A DNA stretch of 34,769 nt from Cruorifilaria tuberocauda (Eukaryota; Nematoda; Chromadorea; Rhabditida; Onchocercidae): the NCBI GenBank assembly GCA_013365365.1, contig JABVXU010000559.1:1-34769 (forward strand). Direction: 5' to 3'. This document shows positions 30,901 to 34,769 of the stretch, one piece after another. The translations under genes and the position numbers were made by a program. Position 1 is the first letter of the stretch. Each line of letters opens with the position of its first letter. A model generated the notes under the pieces. The model had not been told where the DNA came from, searched no databases, and worked only from the letters and a program-made list of their open reading frames with translations.

Positions 30901-33900
30901 GATTTTCGATAACAAAAAATTTGTAGAGGTGAAACATCGGCTGAAGCGGATTTACATTATTTGGAAAATGCCAAGAAATTGAGTATGTATGGGGTTCATC
31001 TTTTCCACGTCAAGGTTCGAGTAATGCAGAAGTTTTTTACTTTCAATATGTTTGCTCCAAACGTTTTTCTATGAAATTTCGATTCGTTTTGTACTAAATA
31101 CTATTAGTATTAAGTACTAGAGTCTACAGGTGGAATATGAAATTAACAACTTGAGATTTAATGTTAAGTAGCTGAATCATTCATATTGAAAGATTATAAG
31201 TGGAATTTTACTTCCTCATTTTATATAATATATTTACAATCTTTGCAGGATTTAAATTATTGTGATTTTACTTTCAAATTTTGAAAGCAAGGAGAAACAG
31301 TTTCGCTGTTGTAACTCATGTTTACGAATAATTATAAAAATTTTTTTTATTTTTAGGATGGAAAAGGCACTCCTGTTCAAGTTGGCGTTAGTGCTCATGG
31401 GATCAATGTGTATCTTGATCAGATCCGTGTGCATCGCTTTCTTTGGCAAAACATCATCAAAATTGGCTATCGACGCAATGTTTTCGTAATCAAAGTTAAA
31501 CCTGGTGAAGTGAGTTCTGCGGTGCTTTGTTTGAATTAAAAAATAAACTAAATACTAAAGCATAAATTTTTTGAATTTTTTTCTGAGAAATTAAAAAGTT
31601 ACTTGAAGTTATTCTAATCTTTTCTAAGCTTTCCTTTTCAGCTTGAGAAAAATGAATCAACAATTGCTTTCAAATTACCTGATTATGACGCAGCAAAACG
31701 ACTTTGGAAATGTGGCGTTGAACACCACACGTTTTTTAGGTTCACTTATTCGCTTAATTATATTTTTCTTTGTTTCATGAAATAATCGTTATTAATGATT
31801 TAATTTCCCATTTTGTTATCAAAAATTCTCTAATTTCGTTAAGTGCTGTTTTTGTGCATAAAACATTTTGTACGTGAAATTGCTTAATCATTTCCAATGA
31901 TTTTATTGATTTTAATTAAAATTAAAATGATTAAATTAAAATCTAATGAAAGATGTGGCATATTATAAATATAAGCACTACCGAACAAATTTTCAAAATT
32001 TAAAAATTATAGATTGATCCAGCCGGAGGAAAAGCCACAAAAAGGCTTGTTCCATTGGGGTTCGCCTAGATTCCGTTACCAGGGGCGCACTCAATTCCAG
32101 TCAAAAATGGCTTCACAATTTAGCGGTGAGCCAGTTCAACGTTACCAGAGTGTTCGTGTAAGTCAATATGATGGAAGCGGTAGGTATTCTTTAAATTTTG
32201 CTGGATTGCATGCAGTTTAAGAATTTTGCTTTTAAATATTCTTGAATTCAGCTTTTTTATTGGAAGAAATGCAGCTTGATGAAGCAACAATGAATGCATT
32301 TAGCTTTCATAATTGTTTTAAACTTTCATTGAAATAATCTTAGTTTCAGAGTCGAAGTGAGTTTTATTTACTTGATCTTCCTTATCACCTTTTTGCAGCT
32401 GCAATTCCGGTCTCAATGAGTCAAACTTTACCTGTAATGTATTCCGAGAATGGAACTGGTAGGGAAGTAGAATGGGAAAGCAGTGTAAGTTATTTCAATT
32501 GAAAATATGACCATAATGAAAAACTTTCCCCTAAATATTAATAATAATTTCCTACAATTTTTTCTGTATGATGTATGATGTTTACTAAATATTGCATTGT
32601 TTAAATTTGAATTTTTTATATAAATCCGGAATTTCAGTAGTATGAGCTGTATGCTAAAACGATTTCTTTATATGCATTCACGAAACATGTACTTCCTTAT
32701 ATGCGAAGTCATGATCTGGGTTACGAGTTAATAAATCAGATGTATATATTTCTCTCTATTAATGAAAGATATATTTGCCTGTTAACTTTGTTTGGTTACT
32801 ACTGGTTTATAAAATATGTTTATAAAATATGTATTTCGTTACTATTTTCATAATATTATTTATGATTGTTATTTTCAGCAGATGATTTCACCCGAAAAGA
32901 GATATGCAGTACGTGTCACAGAAGCTGCACAGCGCAGAGAAAATAACACGATGCTATACGGTGCAGAGGTGGGTAACACCAGTATTACTTCAGGAAAACC
33001 GTTTGAGAGTATCCATTATTCTGCTATTTTTCCTACTTCTATTTCATCTGCTACTAATAGTTCTGTCACTATTACTACTCCTACTTCTACTGTTACTAAG
33101 TATTTCGAGCAATCTTTGCCATCTCGTATTTCTCCACGTTCTATAAAAATTACACAAGGTGGTGGTCCTTCCACACATCAATTCTTTGATGGTGATTCTT
33201 ATGGTGAGCCACGTTACATATCGGATAATTTATTCGAAGGTAGACCAGATATATCTGCAATACGAAGAGGAATGGATGCAAAAACAGTTGAAGATAAAGC
33301 AGTTGTTTATCATCCTAGACATTACGAGAAAGAAGTGATAAGAAGTTATAAAAGACGATTTCGTGAACCGCCACATGAACCAGGTGATGATTTTGTGCTG
33401 ATTCATAGACCGAAAATGGGATCAACGGGAAAAATATTTCATCAAAATGGTGCAGAAACTGATATTCTGGTAAAGGAAGAAGATATTGAAACACATCCAA
33501 TACATCACTATGCTGATATCTACCATTCCGATTTCTCTCTTTCCATTAGTGGAAGCAAAGATTTCGATTTATTTGAACATGAGAAATTTTTGAAAACCTA
33601 TGATGTTACTGATAAACTAAAGAGAAGTATCCAACAAACGGGGGATAGAGAAGAATATCCAACAAAGAAATTGAAAGAATCTATTCCGCATGGATTTGCG
33701 GATGATGAACAAAATAAAACAAAGAAAATTGCTCTTATTCATGTAAAACAACCAAGTTATGAAAAACAAGTCATATCAGGAAGTTATTATAAAACAGAAT
33801 TACCTGAAGGAGGACTTCAAAAGATGGGCTACGACGTTAAGGGGAGTAAGCCAGTAACAATTGGGATCGAGGATGATAAAAGTTTCGATAGACATATGAA

Positions 33901-34769
33901 GGAAAAAGCTTATGATTCTCCGAAACTAAAGGTTGGCGCTCCGGATAGTCGGCGTGATAATGAACCTGAAAGGATGATGCACGTGAAGGGAAGTAAGCCT
34001 GTAGCAAGTGGAGTCGAAGCTGATAAAGGTTCTCATGAAGATATAAAGGAAGAAGCTTATAGTTCCCCACAACTGAAGCAAACTGGTCATCCTTTCATCA
34101 GCACTAGCAAACCCGTAACAAGTGGGGTTGAATCTGATAAAAGTTTTGATATATATATGAAGGAGAAAGCTTATGATTCTCCGGAACTGAAGACCGGAGT
34201 CCCGGATAGTCGCAGTGATAAAGAACTTGAAAGGATGATGTACGCGAAGGGAAGTAAGCCTGTAGCAAGTGGAGTCGAAGCTGATAAAAGTTTTGATAGC
34301 GATATGAAAGAGAAAGCTTATGATTCTTCGGAACTGAAGACCGGAGCCCCGGATAGTCGCACTGATAAAGAACTTGAAAGGATGATGTACGTGAAGGAAA
34401 GTAAGCCTGTAACAGGTGGGGTTGAATCTGATAAAAGTTTTGATATATATATGAAAGAGAAAGATTATGATTCTCCGAAACTGAAGACAGGAGCCCCGGA
34501 TAGTCGCAGTGATAAAGAACTTGAAAGGATGATGTACGTGAAGGGAAGTAAGCCTGTAGCAAGTGGAGTCGAAGCTGATAAAGGTTCTCATGAGGATATA
34601 AAGGAAGAAGCTTATAGTTCCCCACAACTGAAGCAAACTTGTCATCTTTTCGTCAGTTCTGTCGAACCTGTAACAAGTGGAGTCGAAGCTGATAAGAGTT
34701 TTGATAGCGATATGAAAGAAAAATCTCCGGAACTGAAGGTGGGTGCTTCGGAAAGTCGCCTTGTTAAAG
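27910..34769 (+). CDS. frm-1: Protein 4.1-type FERM/FA protein with repetitive tail (partial, 11 exons)
   Basis: Eleven exons joined by GT-AG introns give one frame of at least 996 residues that runs off the right edge. Residues about 6-85 are FERM lobe F1, 95-190 lobe F2 ([25 protein letters not shown]) and 195-282 the PTB/PH-like lobe F3 ([17 protein letters not shown]). Residues 283-335 are the FERM-adjacent segment (FRYQGRTQ). Known for the family: protein 4.1 sits under the plasma membrane and links transmembrane proteins to the spectrin-actin cytoskeleton; the FA segment is a regulatory phosphorylation region. After the FA come about 75 linker residues, a Ser/Thr-rich stretch (about 411-443), a charged unique region and tandem 49/41-residue repeats from 687 on. 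No spectrin-actin-binding or 4.1 C-terminal domain is visible; the latter may lie downstream. The ATG at 27910 is chosen because an in-frame TAA lies at 27904-27906. The symbol is by family resemblance to nematode frm-1, the closest FERM+FA relative I recognise; another FERM+FA paralogue is possible. Confidence 0.9.
28662..28766 (+). CDS. frm-1: Exon 2: FERM lobe F1
   Basis: Residues 22-56, phase 0 at both ends. Contains the lobe F1 signature GGKLFDKVC followed by [11 protein letters not shown], which is strongly conserved in 4.1 proteins. Acceptor TTTCTTTAG, donor GTAAGT. Intron 2 is 28767-29206 (440 bp) and begins with a near copy of this exon's 3' boundary. Confidence 0.93.
29207..29249 (+). 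CDS. frm-1: Exon 3: end of FERM lobe F1
   Basis: Residues 57-70 plus one base of codon 71. Reads [14 protein letters not shown], the lobe F1 segment before the F1/F2 linker. Acceptor TTTTCAG; donor GTATTT. Intron 3 (29250-30268, 1,019 bp) is the longest and carries a candidate alternative last exon at 29364-29401. Confidence 0.9.
29364..29401 (+). CDS. Candidate alternative last exon in intron 3
   Basis: Acceptor TTATCTACAG precedes a GC-richer patch. Spliced to exon 3 it continues the frame as [12 protein letters not shown] then TAG. This would end the protein after FERM lobe F1 (about 82 residues). Evidence is the acceptor, frame and base composition only; it may be chance. Confidence 0.25.
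30269..30389 (+). CDS. frm-1: Exon 4: FERM F1/F2 junction
   Basis: Residues 71-110 plus two bases of codon 111. Contains [17 protein letters not shown], the hallmark FERM segment joining F1 to F2, then [12 protein letters not shown] at the start of F2. Acceptor TTTATAG; donor GTTAGT at 30390. Reading through the donor keeps the frame open to 30522, so exon limits rest on family alignment and phase. Intron 4 is only 98 bp. Confidence 0.93.
30488..30661 (+). CDS. frm-1: Exon 5: FERM lobe F2
   Basis: Residues 111-168 plus two bases of codon 169. Contains [14 protein letters not shown] and [16 protein letters not shown], helices of the acyl-CoA-binding-like lobe F2. Acceptor TTTCCAG; donor GTAAAT at 30662. 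Intron 5 is 30662-30926 (265 bp); nothing recognised in it. Confidence 0.94.
30927..31014 (+). CDS. frm-1: Exon 6: FERM F2/F3 junction
   Basis: Residues 169-198, phase 0 end. Contains [18 protein letters not shown] and [10 protein letters not shown], the very conserved end of F2 and first strand of F3. Acceptor TTTGTAG. The donor is the weak GTTCGA at 31015, but the join to exon 7 gives the expected HVK-DGKG sequence. Intron 6 is 31015-31356 (342 bp). Confidence 0.92.
31357..31509 (+). CDS. frm-1: Exon 7: FERM lobe F3
   Basis: Residues 199-249, phase 0 at both ends. Encodes the PTB/PH-like lobe: [33 protein letters not shown] and FVIKVKPGE. Acceptor TTTTTAG, donor GTGAGT. Intron 7 is 132 bp. 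Confidence 0.94.
31642..31739 (+). CDS. frm-1: Exon 8: end of FERM lobe F3
   Basis: Residues 250-281 plus two bases of codon 282. Contains [17 protein letters not shown], the C-terminal helix of lobe F3 and one of the strongest 4.1 family signatures. Acceptor CCTTTTCAG, donor GTTCAC. Intron 8 is 31740-32012 (273 bp); nothing recognised in it. Confidence 0.94.
32013..32179 (+). CDS. frm-1: Exon 9: FERM-adjacent (FA) segment
   Basis: Residues 282-337 plus one base of codon 338. Contains [20 protein letters not shown] followed by Q-rich basic residues, matching the FA segment that follows the FERM domain in protein 4.1 and relatives. Acceptor AATTATAG. Donor GTAGGT at 32180 is needed for frame with exon 10, although a better-looking GTAAGT lies inside the exon at 32158. 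Confidence 0.9.
32399..32484 (+). CDS. frm-1: Exon 10: linker after the FA segment
   Basis: Residues 338-366, phase 0 end. Reads [18 protein letters not shown] and then an acidic end, EVEWESS. No domain recognised; probably flexible. Acceptor TTTTTGCAG, donor GTAAGT. Intron 10 is 32485-32878 (394 bp); nothing recognised in it. Confidence 0.85.
32879..34769 (+). CDS. frm-1: Exon 11: long tail exon with repeats, open at right edge
   Basis: Acceptor TTATTTTCAG, phase 0. The frame stays open for 630 codons and one base (residues 367 to at least 996) in AT-rich DNA, which by itself argues for coding. Order: basic linker with [11 protein letters not shown] (about 378-395), Ser/Thr-rich stretch (33,010-33,108), charged region rich in His, Lys and Glu, then tandem repeats from 33,839. 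The tail is hydrophilic and probably disordered. GTGGGT at 32969 is a good internal donor after a complete codon, so most of this exon may be an optional retained segment. No stop codon or 4.1 C-terminal domain is reached. Confidence 0.88.
33839..34769 (+). repeat. Tandem protein repeat, two unit types (49 and 41 residues)
   Basis: Seven units in the coding frame. A-type units (147 nt) start K-G-S-K-P-V, go through GVE-x-[23 protein letters not shown] and end ELERMMYV. A units lie at 33839-33985, 34109-34246 (lacks the first three residues), 34247-34393, 34394-34540 and 34664 to the edge. B-type units (123 nt) share the first 14 residues, then read [19 protein letters not shown]; they lie at 33986-34108 and 34541-34663. 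Order A-B-A-A-A-B-A. The two B copies are nearly identical at DNA level, which suggests recent amplification. Lys and Glu/Asp dominate; no known repeat family recognised. Confidence 0.9.

Noticed and set aside
31008..31026. GGTTCGAG as a tRNA T-arm box
   Set aside because: It is the start of intron 6; no acceptor stem, anticodon arm or A box fits around it.
31252..31489. Overlapping frames on both strands near exon 7
   Set aside because: Shadows of exon 7 and its intron; only the phase-0 frame from 31357 gives lobe F3 sequence.
32904..33146. 80-codon Leu-rich frame inside exon 11
   Set aside because: Shifted-frame reading of the Ser/Thr-rich coding stretch; the other frame is continuous with the FERM gene.
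33926..34645. Minus-strand frames of 239 and 173 codons with repeats
   Set aside because: Antisense shadows of the plus-strand repeat exon, which joins in phase to ten upstream FERM gene exons.

Overview
The window reads as nuclear DNA of a nematode. It is very AT-rich (about 80% by eye outside the coding exons). It carries an interstitial array of TTAGGC, the nematode telomere unit. Introns are GT-AG and mostly end in the nematode-style TTTTCAG or TTTGCAG acceptor. The one recognisable gene is a protein 4.1 family FERM gene resembling nematode frm-1. The species cannot be told from the sequence.

Layout. From 1 to about 27,500 I find no convincing protein gene and no tRNA or rRNA. Instead there is a dense series of unrelated, locally generated tandem arrays. 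Their units are 4, 6, 20, 23, 30, 32, 33, 35, 40, 41, 55, 65, 78, 83, 87, 99, 173, 203, 206 and 210 bp. Between them lie simple repeats (AG, CT, CA/TG, ATT, TGAA), low-complexity AT DNA and a few inverted repeats. Small patches at about 13.74-13.83, 24.48-24.58, 26.70-26.87 and 27.55-27.64 kb have clearly higher GC and are the only upstream places where short exons or control elements are plausible.

From about 27,855 to the right edge lies one plus-strand gene in at least 11 exons. Exons 1-9 encode a complete FERM domain (lobes F1, F2, F3) followed by the FERM-adjacent (FA) segment typical of protein 4.1. Every exon phase joins in frame. Exon 11 is a single open frame of at least 1,891 nt that runs off the window. 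It encodes a Ser/Thr-rich stretch, a charged unique segment and a tandem protein repeat built from two unit types of 49 and 41 residues. Several long minus-strand open frames in the last 1.5 kb are antisense shadows of this repeat. The 3' end of the gene, including any protein 4.1 C-terminal domain, is outside the window.

Most interesting points: (1) the TTAGGC array sits inside one copy of a four-copy local repeat whose sister copies preserve the state without it; (2) the 4.1 protein has a recently expanded two-type repeat tail with signs that it can be spliced in or out; (3) several alternative-splice signals occur in the gene, including a candidate alternative last exon, a NAGNAG acceptor, an alternative donor paired with an in-frame exon skip, and a duplicated donor site; (4) the upstream 27 kb is unusually rich in private tandem arrays.
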